A DNA stretch of 64,000 bases from Vibrio litoralis DSM 17657 (GCF_000426765.1 NZ_AUFZ01000022.1:1-64000), one strand, 5' to 3'; counted from the stretch's first letter, positions 1 to 9,082 are shown. The notes: generated from the letters alone by a model not told the origin. A program made the numbers and translations.

Positions 1-216
1 AATAGTGCATTGAGAAGCCAATTAATCACTGGAGCATTTACTTTTGTAAATAGCATTGATAAGCGACCAGCAAAAACAGAGAAAGAGCTGTGGCTTAAAA
101 AATTAATAGAACGACGAGGGAAAAAATGTGCCGCTGTTGCTCTCGCTAATAAAACAGTCAGGACTGCATTTTCAATGCTACAAAACAACACAAACTATTG
201 CTCAGTAGCACTATAG
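1..216 (+). mobile_element. IS110-family transposase, C-terminal fragment cut by the window edge
   Basis: The reading frame is open from the first base and ends at TAG 214-216, so about 71 C-terminal residues are visible. The piece carries the pattern typical of the end of IS110/IS1111-type transposases: a 'LIERRGKK' stretch followed by 'VALANKTVRTAF', part of the transposase C-terminal domain that contains the catalytic serine. The DEDD N-terminal domain must lie before the window. Whether the full gene is intact cannot be judged from here. The family call rests on recognised motif spacing, and I am fairly sure of it. Confidence 0.75.
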
Positions 217-921
217 GGCGAAAAGGTTAAACACTTCATTACTTTGCATAACTCATTCGGTAAGCCAGTAATACACTGAGAGGTTAAAACCTCGCCTAAC
301 AGATGTTGCTCCGATACGCGCAATTATCATTGAGTCGATCATTTTAGATTGAACTCGTAAATAAGTTCGCAAGTATCAAATAATGGGGTGTTGACATGAG
401 GGAGTCTACATCAGTGTATTAGCAAGAAACACGGATAAACCCGCAGATTACTTCAACACGTTCACTGCTAATCAATTCATTTATTGCTAAAAGATACTCT
501 AATAGCGTCTTTTTAAAAGCATTTAGCTGATTTTATGCGATGGAGAAAGCGATAATTGGGTTTAGCGAGCCAGTTGTGACAGGGGTGAACTTTCAATATT
601 TATACATTATTGTTAATTAACAATGCGTTACAATTAATCCTAATAGTTCGCATATAGGTATAGGTTCTCGCTTTCACACAAAACCGTTTAATACCCAAAA
701 AATTAAATTATAACTGTATAAACACACAGAACGTGAAAGGGAGCGAGTGATTTTCGAACACTTATTGTTTCGTTAAACACATCTAAAGAAAGCACTATCA
801 AACTTCTAATATACGCTTGTGGTAAATAGATTCCTGCTCTCGCCTAGGCTCGGCTGGAATGACAACTTTAAAGCACCCGAAGTTGTATGATTAAGTTAGA
901 ATAGACATCAATACCAAACCG
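217..921. other. Gene-free stretch of about 700 bp after the IS110 fragment
   Basis: No reading frame of convincing length or composition is present on either strand. The stretch is AT-rich and contains only short, decayed-looking open frames. Near 829-863 there is a small imperfect inverted repeat (gattcctgc, then ggctggaatgac) of the kind scattered between genes in gamma-proteobacteria. The first part probably contains the non-coding right end of the insertion element, but I cannot mark its boundary. Confidence 0.5.
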
Positions 922-1689
922 TTAATCAAACAATAAGTGCGCTTGTCCATCATGCTCAATACGCATGACTTGAGTATTAAATATTTCTGTCAATAATTGG
1001 CTGGTTAATAACGACTTTGTTTCGCCTACTGCTTTTAATACACCTTCTTTAAGAATCAACACTTTATCAGAATGTCTCAAGGTTCGATTTAAATCGTGGT
1101 TTGCCATCACTACGGTTAAGCCTTTGCTCGCCATCACTTCTATCATTTGGTACAGCAAGCTTTCTTGACCAACATCTAAAGGTGCTGCGGGTTCATCGAG
1201 CAGCAATACTTTCGCATCTGGGTTCAAGGTTGGCCACACTTGCAGGCATACTCCGGCAAGTCGCACCCTTTGCCATTCACCACCGGATAAATGATGAATG
1301 CTTTTGCCTAGCTTGTCGGTAATGCAAAGCTGCGTGGTAGTTTCACTCACCGCTTTTTCCACTACATCATGATGAATGTCTTTGTTGATAGAGAGCGATA
1401 AATATTGAAAGACCGACATATTAAACGCCGGTCGATCTGACTGACATAAATAGGCGCGGATCTTTGCCAGTTCTTTCAAATCATATCGAGCGATTGATTC
1501 ACCGCTGAAAGTGACGGTGCCTTGATGTGAAAGTAAACCGGATAACACTTCAAGTAAGGTACTTTTACCACTCCCATTTGGACCAATCACATGTAGGATT
1601 TCACCAGGATTAACTTGAAAGCTCATCGGCATCAAACGATTTGATACGCTGAGATCTTTTATATCGAGCATAGGCGTTAGTTTATTCAT
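922..1689 (-). CDS. btuD: Vitamin B12 ABC transporter, ATPase subunit BtuD
   Basis: This is a cytoplasmic ATPase that powers cobalamin import through the BtuC permease. The 255 residues show a Walker A motif (GPNGSGKST, near residue 37), the ABC signature LSGGEWQRVRLA (near 135), a Walker B ending in LLLDEP and the switch histidine in NHDLN. The 'GGEWQRVRLA' signature and overall length match BtuD better than siderophore or heme ATPases. The ATG lies 2 bp after the stop of btuC, so the two are co-transcribed. No btuF gene for the periplasmic binding protein is adjacent. The alternative is another FecE-like ATPase, which I think less likely. Confidence 0.9.
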   Translation of the reverse strand: MNKLTPMLDIKDLSVSNRLMPMSFQVNPGEILHVIGPNGSGKSTLLEVLSGLLSHQGTVTFSGESIARYDLKELAKIRAYLCQSDRPAFNMSVFQYLSLSINKDIHHDVVEKAVSETTTQLCITDKLGKSIHHLSGGEWQRVRLAGVCLQVWPTLNPDAKVLLLDEPAAPLDVGQESLLYQMIEVMASKGLTVVMANHDLNRTLRHSDKVLILKEGVLKAVGETKSLLTSQLLTEIFNTQVMRIEHDGQAHLLFD

Positions 1690-1691
1690 AA

Positions 1692-2687
1692 TTAATTCTG
1701 ATCATGCCCACGTAGTAACATCCAAATGAACACTGGCGCACCAATCGTCGTTGTCATTACGCCTAAAGGGAGTTCTGCACTGGTCAGTGATACTCTAGCA
1801 AGTAAGTCAGCCAACACCAGTAAACTTGCGCCACACAGTGCAGACATCGGTAACAGATAACGGTTTTCACTGCCAAAAATCAAACGAATAAGATGCGGAA
1901 CCACTAAACCTATAAAACTGATCACCCCGCCAATCGCCACTGAGCAGCCGACCAATATCGACACATAGATAATCAACTTCCAACGTAGAGCAAACACATC
2001 TAAGCCGAGTTGTTTGGCATGTTGCTCACCTGCCATCAATAAGTCTAAATCTCGACCTTTGAAGCACAGCCAAACGATACAGGGTAACATTATGAGCCCT
2101 AGTGCCACTTGAGCCCAAGACACTCCGCTAATACTACCCATTAGCCAATACATCAATATTCTTAGGTTAAAGTCATCACTGAAATAAAATGCCCACGTTA
2201 CAACCGCGCTAGATAAAATCCCTAACGCTACCCCAATCAATAACAAGCGCCCTGTGGTTAAACGCATCGCTTTGGCAAGTGACACAATTAAAAACGTAAA
2301 AACTAACGAACCCAATATCGCGACGGCCATTGAACCTAGTGGCGACATTAAGACAGGAAAAAAGAACAAGGCGATCACCATCGCCAGACTTGCCCCGCCT
2401 GAAATACCAATAATGCCGGGCTCTGCCAGTGGGTTGCCTAATAAGACTTGTAAGGTCGCACCGGCCACCGCAAGTGAAGCGCCTAATAATATGGCGGCAA
2501 ACAACCTAGGTAGCCGAAGGTTGACGACCACTTGTTGCTGTAAATCAGACATAGGATGGAAAAAAGACAGGGATAAATCGCCAACCGATAGATAGATAGT
2601 ACTCACGCTGGCTAAAAAGAGCGTGATTAAAATGAATGGCAGTTTCCAGCGCTGGTGTTTGGTGTGAATTAACTGATTGAATTGCAT
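1692..2687 (-). CDS. btuC: Vitamin B12 ABC transporter, permease subunit BtuC
   Basis: This is an integral inner-membrane permease of the FecCD/BtuC family that forms the cobalamin channel with BtuD. The 331 residues carry the family landmarks: '[20 protein letters not shown]' near residue 57, '[15 protein letters not shown]' near 85, and '[17 protein letters not shown]' near 253, which forms part of the contact with the ATPase. About ten hydrophobic segments fit the known fold. It is the first gene of the btuCD pair. An ERIC-type repeat occupies most of the upstream gap, so the promoter probably lies inside or next to that repeat. Confidence 0.9.
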   Translation of the reverse strand: MQFNQLIHTKHQRWKLPFILITLFLASVSTIYLSVGDLSLSFFHPMSDLQQQVVVNLRLPRLFAAILLGASLAVAGATLQVLLGNPLAEPGIIGISGGASLAMVIALFFFPVLMSPLGSMAVAILGSLVFTFLIVSLAKAMRLTTGRLLLIGVALGILSSAVVTWAFYFSDDFNLRILMYWLMGSISGVSWAQVALGLIMLPCIVWLCFKGRDLDLLMAGEQHAKQLGLDVFALRWKLIIYVSILVGCSVAIGGVISFIGLVVPHLIRLIFGSENRYLLPMSALCGASLLVLADLLARVSLTSAELPLGVMTTTIGAPVFIWMLLRGHDQN

Positions 2688-2706
2688 ATGATCATAGTCA
2701 CTTATG

Positions 2707-2834
2707 TATACTCAAACTAATTGGAGTTGCAGTGAGGCGACAAGTGAATGAAGCCCCATGAGCATAGCTCGTCTATGTGATTGGGGTGAATGAACGCCGT
2801 CAACAAAGCTGCAGCTTCAAGTACGAAGAGTATA
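2707..2834. repeat. ERIC-type intergenic repeat (about 128 bp)
   Basis: The element opens with TATACTC and closes with GAGTATA. It is a long imperfect palindrome: the 'ttggagttgcag' left arm is mirrored by 'ctgcagcttcaa', and the centre reads 'gaagccccatgagcatag' against 'ctatgtgattggggtgaa'. The size and the central GCCCCA/TGGGGT arms agree with the enterobacterial repetitive intergenic consensus (ERIC/IRU), which is also known from Vibrio. It lies between btuC and astE, both on the minus strand. Its RNA would fold into a long hairpin in the btuC leader if transcription starts upstream of it. Confidence 0.75.
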
Positions 2835-2904
2835 AGCTTGCGGTGTTTGCGATACCATACCAGTTACGCACCAATTGAAAAGTAAAGTCAGAATATATTT
2901 ATCG

Positions 2905-3948
2905 TTAGCGAATTCTTTCGACCAATAACGCCGCTCTCTGACCGACATCCACTTTATCATTGGCAAACACTAAAGCGTAACCACCAGACTCACAGATCAT
3001 CGGAACGCCGCCTTGTATTCCATATTCTTGATTTAAATACAGTGGTTCAAAGTTAATTAGTGCTTGCCTCGCGGTAAAGGCTAAATCTGGATGCTGCTTG
3101 CGGATTTCATCAACCACATCATAAACCGCGATATCTTGATTCATGCAATTAACATCATCTAGCTTTTCATTACGGTTGAGCAATAAATGCATACCCGATA
3201 AAAACGATGTAAACACGGAAAGATCATTTTCGCCCAATGCTCTAAGTTGCCCGAGTTCAATGGTTAAGCTCTTCGCTTGGAAGTACTCACCTGTATACCA
3301 ACTAAACGCATAACTAGGGTGATGGCATAACAAAACAGCCTGAACATCAGCATGTTGGGCAAAATATTTTAATTCTTGGTCAGTGGTGTCAGATTGATGT
3401 CTGGTCGCAGGACGAATAGCAAAAACAGGATATTGAGAAGGACGAGAGGAACAATGAAGATCGAGGTGCCAGCGTTTCTTTCCAGAAGATCGTTCAAAAA
3501 ACAATTCAACGACATCTTTTATTTTGGCGGCAATTTCCCCTTCAATGCCTCGCACTTGCATGTTGGACATTTCAAAAAGTTGATTGAGGTTTTGTTCTAT
3601 AAAGCGCTGCTTTTTTATGGTGGCGTCAGGATGAGCAAAAATAAACAAACACGGGTGACTGATGGTGACCTCTCCAGATAGCACTTGAGAAACCAGTTTA
3701 TCGACCAACTCAATCGGCCCTGTTTCATCACCATGAATGCCAACCGATATTACCGTGGCGCTGTCCCCTTTATAGTGAGCAGGCATTATGCTTAGCATGC
3801 CACGGTGGTAAAACCGTAGCACTAGGCCATTATCAACCGTTAAGGTTTGTTGCGGCCACGATAAGTGATGCAAAGAGGTATAAACAAACCCTTTCGTGAC
3901 GAGATCATTAATTAAGGGGTTATCTTTTTGATTATGCTGGTGCTCCAT
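2905..3948 (-). CDS. astE: Succinylglutamate desuccinylase AstE
   Basis: This is a zinc hydrolase that catalyses the last step of the arginine succinyltransferase pathway, splitting N-succinylglutamate into succinate and glutamate. The M14-like zinc motif HGDETGP (near residue 75) and the later 'HLDLHCS' and 'TIELGQ' segments are visible, and the length (347 residues) fits the family. I place the start at 3948 because GGAGGT lies 5 bp before that ATG; an in-frame TTG five codons earlier is a weaker choice. The other ast genes are not in this window, so astE stands apart from the rest of the pathway. Confidence 0.9.
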   Translation of the reverse strand: MEHQHNQKDNPLINDLVTKGFVYTSLHHLSWPQQTLTVDNGLVLRFYHRGMLSIMPAHYKGDSATVISVGIHGDETGPIELVDKLVSQVLSGEVTISHPCLFIFAHPDATIKKQRFIEQNLNQLFEMSNMQVRGIEGEIAAKIKDVVELFFERSSGKKRWHLDLHCSSRPSQYPVFAIRPATRHQSDTTDQELKYFAQHADVQAVLLCHHPSYAFSWYTGEYFQAKSLTIELGQLRALGENDLSVFTSFLSGMHLLLNRNEKLDDVNCMNQDIAVYDVVDEIRKQHPDLAFTARQALINFEPLYLNQEYGIQGGVPMICESGGYALVFANDKVDVGQRAALLVERIR

Positions 3949-3997
3949 AACCCACCTCCGCAAGCCTACTCTTTAAAGTCTAGACTAAGTTGATGAT

Positions 3998-4933
3998 TTA
4001 TTCAGCAATACGAATTAATTTCTCATTGCCCATCAAGAGTTTCATCTCTGAAGCAATCGGATCATTGGCAGTGAAAATACAGACTCTTAATTTATCCGCT
4101 TTGGCTTTCTCGATTAACCCGGCCAAATGGTGGATATCTTGGTACTCTTCTCTGTCTGCATCACGACGACATAAATCCACGAATTCAAATGGACAATCTG
4201 CCGGATACAAAACCAATTCCGATTCTTGCATTAAACGTAGTGCTTTAATCGAAAGGTTTTCAACATCGTGATTGAACTGAATCCAATGCAAAACCGACGT
4301 CACTTCCACTTTATCTTGCAAGATATCGAGATATAGAGATTCTAATTGTTCACGCTTGGTAATGATTGGAATTTTTGCCGAAGAAAAGAAACGCTCCCAA
4401 AACTTACGTCTTTCATCTACCGTGGCTAATGATTCTTTAATGCTGTTACGTTTTGATGCGCCAAAATCTGCCAATAGCGATAAGTTCTGCGGCAGCATAG
4501 ACTCTAACTTTTCACGCAGATAACGGATTAATACCGGTGATGCCCCACCACTGGATACTGCAATTTGAATACGACCACGGTTGATCATAGAAGGCGTAAT
4601 AAAGTCACAATAAGGTTTATCGTCGACCACATTAACCATGATGTTTTTTTGCTTAGCATCGTGATGAACTTGATGGTTCAACTGAGGATTATCGGTCGTT
4701 GCCCAGACTTGAATATAGTCTTGCAGCATCTCTGATTGATAGAATGATTTTACCCAAAGCAGTGATTGTTGTTCCGCGAGAGAAAGCAGATGTGGATGAA
4801 TATTCGGCGAGACTACTGTGACATTTGCCCCAGCTCTGAGAAGCATATCAACCTTTCGACAAGCCACTTCTCCACCGCCAACGACCAGTACCGCTTTATT
4901 ATTTAGGTCTAAAAAAACTGGAAAATAACGCAT
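3998..4933 (-). CDS. Siroheme-type precorrin-2 dehydrogenase/ferrochelatase with a degenerate C-terminal domain
   Basis: The first 200 or so of 311 residues match the N-terminal half of CysG (Met8-like). There is an NAD-binding 'VLVVGGGEVACRKVDMLL' near residue 15, the 'NVVDDKPYCDFITPSMI' segment carrying the presumed catalytic Asp, and 'IAVSSGGASPVLIRYLREKLES'. This part would oxidise precorrin-2 and insert iron to make siroheme. The last 110 residues still echo the CysG uroporphyrinogen methyltransferase domain ('ALRLMQESELVLYPADCPFE', 'LCRRDADREE') but are far too short to be one and lack its glycine-rich SAM motifs. It lies upstream of astE on the same strand with a 49-bp gap. The methyltransferase step must come from another gene. 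Confidence 0.8.
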   Translation of the reverse strand: MRYFPVFLDLNNKAVLVVGGGEVACRKVDMLLRAGANVTVVSPNIHPHLLSLAEQQSLLWVKSFYQSEMLQDYIQVWATTDNPQLNHQVHHDAKQKNIMVNVVDDKPYCDFITPSMINRGRIQIAVSSGGASPVLIRYLREKLESMLPQNLSLLADFGASKRNSIKESLATVDERRKFWERFFSSAKIPIITKREQLESLYLDILQDKVEVTSVLHWIQFNHDVENLSIKALRLMQESELVLYPADCPFEFVDLCRRDADREEYQDIHHLAGLIEKAKADKLRVCIFTANDPIASEMKLLMGNEKLIRIAE

Positions 4934-5411
4934 TTAATTCCTTTTTGTGATGTGTCACTCATGCTTGATACTACCAAATTTGTGCACAGAGGAAACATAA
5001 GATCTTTATCACAAACAATTTTACTTCGAATTTAACACTCTCGCTTATTAATTAATCCATTAGTAAGCAATCTATTAATAATTATATAGCGTCCATACCC
5101 TGCTATTCAGAATAAAAGTTCAAATGTGACATCGTGGTGCACCATTGCACTATTTACATTGCTATGACATTTATACATCCTAAACTTAATGAAAGATTTG
5201 TGATGCTACTCAACCACATAATGGATGTTGTGGTTTGTGTATTTCAAATTCTTTCCTACTCTTTAAGAGTTAAACAGGTACGAAACCTAAGTTAAATATA
5301 AAGGTGTACCGAACAAATATTCTAATTAAAACAACATTAGTTTAATCAATCACAGACAAATTCGTTTTCAGTTCAACCTGATTTCAATGGACGTATACAG
5401 GAAGGATACAC
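4934..5411. other. Divergent intergenic region between the siroheme gene and aapJ
   Basis: These 478 bp are AT-rich and contain no supported gene. The region should hold the promoter of the minus-strand siroheme gene and that of the aap operon. A long leader before aapJ is likely, and AGGA at 5401-5404 precedes its ATG. I found no recognisable sigma-54 site or riboswitch by eye. Confidence 0.5.
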
Positions 5412-6434
5412 ATGCAAAAATCAATTAAACTTCTCGCTTCAGCAGTAGCAGTTTCTGCTGCCATGATGGCTAACTCAGCTTTTGCCGGTACGCTGCAAGA
5501 TGTACAAAAAGCGAATGAACTAAAATGTGGTGTGAGTACAGGCCTTGCAGGCTTTTCAAACCCCAACTCTAAAGGCCAATGGGAAGGTCTTGATGTTGAA
5601 TATTGTCAAGCGGTTGCTGCAGCAGTATTAGGTGATAAATCAAAAGTAAAATACGTTCCACTGAACGCAAAAGAACGTTTTACTGCCCTACAGTCTGGTG
5701 AAGTTGATGTTCTATCTCGTAACACAACCTGGACACTTCAACGTGATGGTTCATTAGGTCTTAACTTCGTTGGTACTACTTATTACGATGGTCAAGGTTT
5801 CATGGTCAAGAAAGACTTGGGTGTTAAGAGTGCTTTAGAGCTTGATGGCGCGTCTGTTTGTGTTCAGTCTGGTACAACGACTGAACTTAACCTTGCAGAC
5901 TACTTCCGACTAAAAGGCATGGAATACAAACCCGTAGTCTTTGACACGATGGACCAAACCTCTAAAGGTTTCGATTCCGGTCGTTGTGATGTTCTAACTT
6001 CAGACCAATCTCAACTTTACGGACTACGCTTGAACTTGAAAGATCCAAACTCTGCAACCGTTTTACCTGAAATTATCTCAAAAGAGCCTCTAGGCCCTGT
6101 TGTGCGTCAAGGTGATGACCAGTGGTTTAACGTTACTAAGTGGACATTATTTGCCATGATCAATGCTGAAGAATATGGCATTACTCAAGCAAATGTCGAT
6201 GAAATGAAAAAATCAAAAGATCCTAACGTGAAACGCATTTTAGGTCTTGATGGTCCAAAAGGCGAAGGCCTAGGACTGAAAGATGATTGGGCTTACCAAA
6301 TCGTTAAGCAAGTAGGTAACTACGGTGAAATGTTTGAACGTACTGTCGGTCAAGGTTCACCACTTAAAGTTGACCGTGGTGTAAATAAACTTTGGAACGC
6401 GGGTGGCTTCCAATACGCGCCACCAATTCGTTAA
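5412..6434 (+). CDS. aapJ: General L-amino-acid ABC transporter, periplasmic binding protein AapJ
   Basis: This secreted solute-binding protein delivers L-amino acids to the AapQM permease. It has 340 residues. The N-terminus is a clear signal peptide ending 'NSAFA' near residue 25, and the mature part is a family-3 amino-acid binding protein ('KCGVSTGLAGFSNPNSKGQWEGLDVEYCQAVAAAVLG'-type start, then 'RFTALQSGEVDVLSRNTTWT', 'DRGVNKLWNAGGFQYAPP' at the end). These segments are typical of AapJ/BztA. It is the first gene of aapJQMP and is followed at once by an intrinsic terminator, which should make it the most highly expressed of the four. Confidence 0.9.
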   Translation: MQKSIKLLASAVAVSAAMMANSAFAGTLQDVQKANELKCGVSTGLAGFSNPNSKGQWEGLDVEYCQAVAAAVLGDKSKVKYVPLNAKERFTALQSGEVDVLSRNTTWTLQRDGSLGLNFVGTTYYDGQGFMVKKDLGVKSALELDGASVCVQSGTTTELNLADYFRLKGMEYKPVVFDTMDQTSKGFDSGRCDVLTSDQSQLYGLRLNLKDPNSATVLPEIISKEPLGPVVRQGDDQWFNVTKWTLFAMINAEEYGITQANVDEMKKSKDPNVKRILGLDGPKGEGLGLKDDWAYQIVKQVGNYGEMFERTVGQGSPLKVDRGVNKLWNAGGFQYAPPIR

Positions 6435-6463
6435 TACACATAACTTCATAATACTCTGGACTA

Positions 6464-6489
6464 GGGCGGTTTCGGCCGCCCTTTTTTTT
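6464..6489 (+). terminator. Intra-operon intrinsic terminator after aapJ
   Basis: A six-base-pair GC stem (gggcgg at 6464-6469 with ccgccc at 6476-6481) closes a TTTCGG loop and is followed by eight T residues. It lies 30 bp after the aapJ stop and just before aapQ. The usual reading is partial termination, giving more binding protein than membrane components. Confidence 0.85.
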
Positions 6490-6512
6490 CAATGATTTTG
6501 AGGTTACGCAGT

Positions 6513-7721
6513 ATGAAACCTAATGAATCCGAGAAAGCCGTCAATCAGTCAGCATCTGGTAGCTCCCTTTCTCACCTTATTTATAACCCAAGGTTCCGCT
6601 CAATTGCTTTCCAGCTTATCACCGTGGCGGTACTTGGTTACTTTTTCTATATCATTATCAATAATACTATCGATAACTTGAATAGCCGCGGTATCTCCAC
6701 GGGTTTTAGTTTCCTCGATCGTGAAGCTGGCTTTGGTATCAGCCTAGCGTTAATTGAATATGATGAAACCTATACCTTTGGCCGTACCTTTATTGTCGGT
6801 CTACTCAACACTGTTTTAGTTTCCTTTCTCGGTATCATCCTAGCAACTATTCTTGGCTTTACTGTCGGGATTGCGCGCCTATCATCCAACTGGATGGTCA
6901 ATCGCCTTGCTGCGGTATATATAGAAATTGTACGTAATGTGCCGCCTCTATTGCAGATATTATTCTGGTATTTTGCGGTCCTGCAAGCTCTACCTTCTGC
7001 AAGGCAAAGTCTTAGCTTAGGCGAGGCTCTATTTCTAAATATACGTGGCTTATATATGCCAAAGCCGATCTTTGAATCCGGCAGTTGGTTAATCGGCGCT
7101 GCAGCTATTCTTGCGGTAGTGCTCAGTATCGGTGTGTATATCTGGGCTAAAAACAAACAAAAAGTGACAGGGTTACAAACGCCAACCACTAGAATTGTTT
7201 TAGGTTTATGTATCGGCTTGCCAGCTGTGGCTTACTTTATTATGGGGATGCCAATTTCGGCAGATTACCCAGAATTGAAAGGCTTCAACTTTAAGGGCGG
7301 CATAACTATTTTACCTGAATTATTTGCTCTGTTGCTGGCTCTTGGCATATTCACGTCTGCTTTTATTGCTGAAATTGTACGCTCAGGCATTGAAGCCGTG
7401 AGTCATGGTCAAACAGAAGCCGCAACCGCTTTAGGTCTATCGCAATCAAAAACGCTAAAATTGGTTGTCATTCCACAAGCCATGCGAATCATCGTTCCTC
7501 CCCTTACCAGTGAGTATTTGAATTTAACCAAAAACTCATCATTAGCAATGGCCATTGGTTATCCTGATCTTGTCTCGGTTTTTGCAGGAACAACTCTCAA
7601 CCAAACCGGTCAAGCTATTGAAATCATCTTTATGACGATGGGAGTCTACTTAGGATTAAGTTTATTAACGTCATGGCTAATGAACATCTATAACCGCAAA
7701 GTTGCGTTAGTAGAAAGATAA
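6513..7721 (+). CDS. aapQ: General L-amino-acid ABC transporter permease AapQ
   Basis: This is one of two inner-membrane subunits of the amino-acid importer. It is a HisM/GlnP-type permease of 402 residues, with an N-terminal helix, a periplasmic insertion typical of AapQ ('INNTIDNLNSRGISTGFSFL', near residue 50), and the conserved cytoplasmic ATPase-contact loop 'EAATALGLSQSKTLKLVVIPQAMRIIVPP' near residue 310. I prefer the ATG at 6513, which has GAGG nine bases upstream, over the in-frame ATG at 6492, which overlaps the T-tract of the terminator. A 16-bp gap separates it from aapM. Confidence 0.88.
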   Translation: MKPNESEKAVNQSASGSSLSHLIYNPRFRSIAFQLITVAVLGYFFYIIINNTIDNLNSRGISTGFSFLDREAGFGISLALIEYDETYTFGRTFIVGLLNTVLVSFLGIILATILGFTVGIARLSSNWMVNRLAAVYIEIVRNVPPLLQILFWYFAVLQALPSARQSLSLGEALFLNIRGLYMPKPIFESGSWLIGAAAILAVVLSIGVYIWAKNKQKVTGLQTPTTRIVLGLCIGLPAVAYFIMGMPISADYPELKGFNFKGGITILPELFALLLALGIFTSAFIAEIVRSGIEAVSHGQTEAATALGLSQSKTLKLVVIPQAMRIIVPPLTSEYLNLTKNSSLAMAIGYPDLVSVFAGTTLNQTGQAIEIIFMTMGVYLGLSLLTSWLMNIYNRKVALVER

Positions 7722-7737
7722 CAAGCGGAGAATTTAG

Positions 7738-8835
7738 ATGAAACAGCACCAATTTTTACCTGACCTCCCGCCACCGGCTAATACTGTCGGGCTTATCGGT
7801 TGGTTACGCAAAAACTTATTTAGTACGCCTCTTAATAGCCTTTTGACCTTAGTGATGGCTTATATAGCCGTGACAACCATTTGGTCAATTGCAGATTGGG
7901 GAATCATCAACGCCGACTGGATAGGAACCACTCGAGATGCATGTAACAGTACCGGCGCATGTTGGGTGTTTATCAGTGTACGTTGGGATCAGTTCATGTT
8001 CGGCTTTTATCCAGCGGCAGAATTGTGGAGACCTAAGCTATTTTACTGGACACTCGCGATTCTTGTTGTCTTAATGGCTTACGAAAAAACACCAAAACGT
8101 ACTTGGATCTTTATCTTTTTTGGTAGTGCCTACCCTATTTTAATGGCAGGTCTACTTGAAGGTTCTATGTTTGGTTTGCCAGTTGTTGACACTCATCAAT
8201 GGGGTGGCTTACTGGTTACGTTAATCCTTTCAACCATTGGTATCGTTCTTTCATTACCTATCGGTGTCGTTTTAGCCTTAGGCCGACGATCTAAAATGCC
8301 GATTATCAGTAAGTTGAGTGTTGCTTACATTGAGATTTGGCGTGGCGTTCCTTTGATTACCGTACTATTTATGGCTTCTGTTATGTTGCCGCTATTTTTT
8401 GCTGAAGGCATTCAGACCGATAAACTCATTCGTGCCTTAATCGGTGTGGTGATGTTCTATTCAGCCTATATGGCGGAAGTAGTACGAGGGGGGTTGCAAG
8501 CTATTCCTAAAGGCCAATACGAAGCAGCCGATTCACTTGGACTGTCTTATTGGCAAAAAATGGGATTAATTGTGTTGCCACAAGCGTTAAAAATCACCAT
8601 TCCATCGATTGTAAATAACTTCTTATCCCTACTGAAAGATACCAGTCTTGTTCTCATCATTGGTATGTATGACGTGCTAGGTATCGGCCAGGCGGCGAAT
8701 AATGACCCTGACTGGTTAGGTTATTCAACAGAGAGTTATGTGTTTGTTGGGTTAGTGTTTTGGGTATTTTGTTTCGGGATTTCCCGCTACTCCATTTACT
8801 TAGAAAACAAACTCCATACTGGCCATAAGAGATAA
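7738..8835 (+). CDS. aapM: General L-amino-acid ABC transporter permease AapM
   Basis: This is the second permease subunit, paired with AapQ. The 365 residues begin with a soluble 'MKQHQFLPDLPPPANTVG' stretch and a first membrane helix. They then carry the Trp-rich periplasmic part ('TTIWSIADWGIINADWIG') and the permease core with the contact loop 'EAADSLGLSYWQKMGLIVLPQ' near residue 262. Each of these is usual for AapM/BztC. AGCGGAG precedes the ATG. The next operon gene, aapP, is displaced by a 247-bp repeat insertion. Confidence 0.88.
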   Translation: MKQHQFLPDLPPPANTVGLIGWLRKNLFSTPLNSLLTLVMAYIAVTTIWSIADWGIINADWIGTTRDACNSTGACWVFISVRWDQFMFGFYPAAELWRPKLFYWTLAILVVLMAYEKTPKRTWIFIFFGSAYPILMAGLLEGSMFGLPVVDTHQWGGLLVTLILSTIGIVLSLPIGVVLALGRRSKMPIISKLSVAYIEIWRGVPLITVLFMASVMLPLFFAEGIQTDKLIRALIGVVMFYSAYMAEVVRGGLQAIPKGQYEAADSLGLSYWQKMGLIVLPQALKITIPSIVNNFLSLLKDTSLVLIIGMYDVLGIGQAANNDPDWLGYSTESYVFVGLVFWVFCFGISRYSIYLENKLHTGHKR

Positions 8836-8837
8836 TT

Positions 8838-9045
8838 ATACCAATCAAATTAATTAGATGATCAGAAGTTGCGAAGGAAAAAGCCTTGAGAACAAGGCAT
8901 AAATTTTCGATAAGTAGTTGCTCTACAATCAAAATTTATAACGTGGTTATCGAGGCTTTTAACAAGCAAGAATGTTCAGATAATTAGTGCGATTGGTATT
9001 AATACGATTGGTATTAATACGATTGGTATTAATACGATTGGTATA
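8838..9045. mobile_element. MITE-like element with an iterated right end, inside the aap operon
   Basis: The left end reads ataccaatc at 8838, followed by 'aaattaattagatgatcaga'; the right side mirrors it with 'ttcagataattagtgcg' and gattggtat at 8991. This is a small inverted-repeat element of about 160 bp with no coding capacity. The right terminal motif gattggtat then recurs with an exact 15-bp period at 9006, 9021 and 9036, separated by 'taatac'. Elements with ATACCAAT/ATTGGTAT ends are common between Vibrio genes. It splits aapM from aapP, so aapP transcription must read through it or start within it. Confidence 0.75.
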
Positions 9046-9082
9046 AATCTCTTGGAAGATAGAAGCATTCAAGGAAGTAATT

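Noticed and set aside
758..938. Inverted pair cacttattgttt (near 760) and aaacaataagtg (near 927)
   Set aside because: The second copy is part of the btuD coding sequence and the spacing is 150 bp; chance similarity is a sufficient explanation.
8991..9045. Regular 15-bp repeats as a CRISPR array
   Set aside because: The repeat and spacer together are only 15 bp and the spacers are identical. It is the iterated end of an inverted-repeat element, not a CRISPR.
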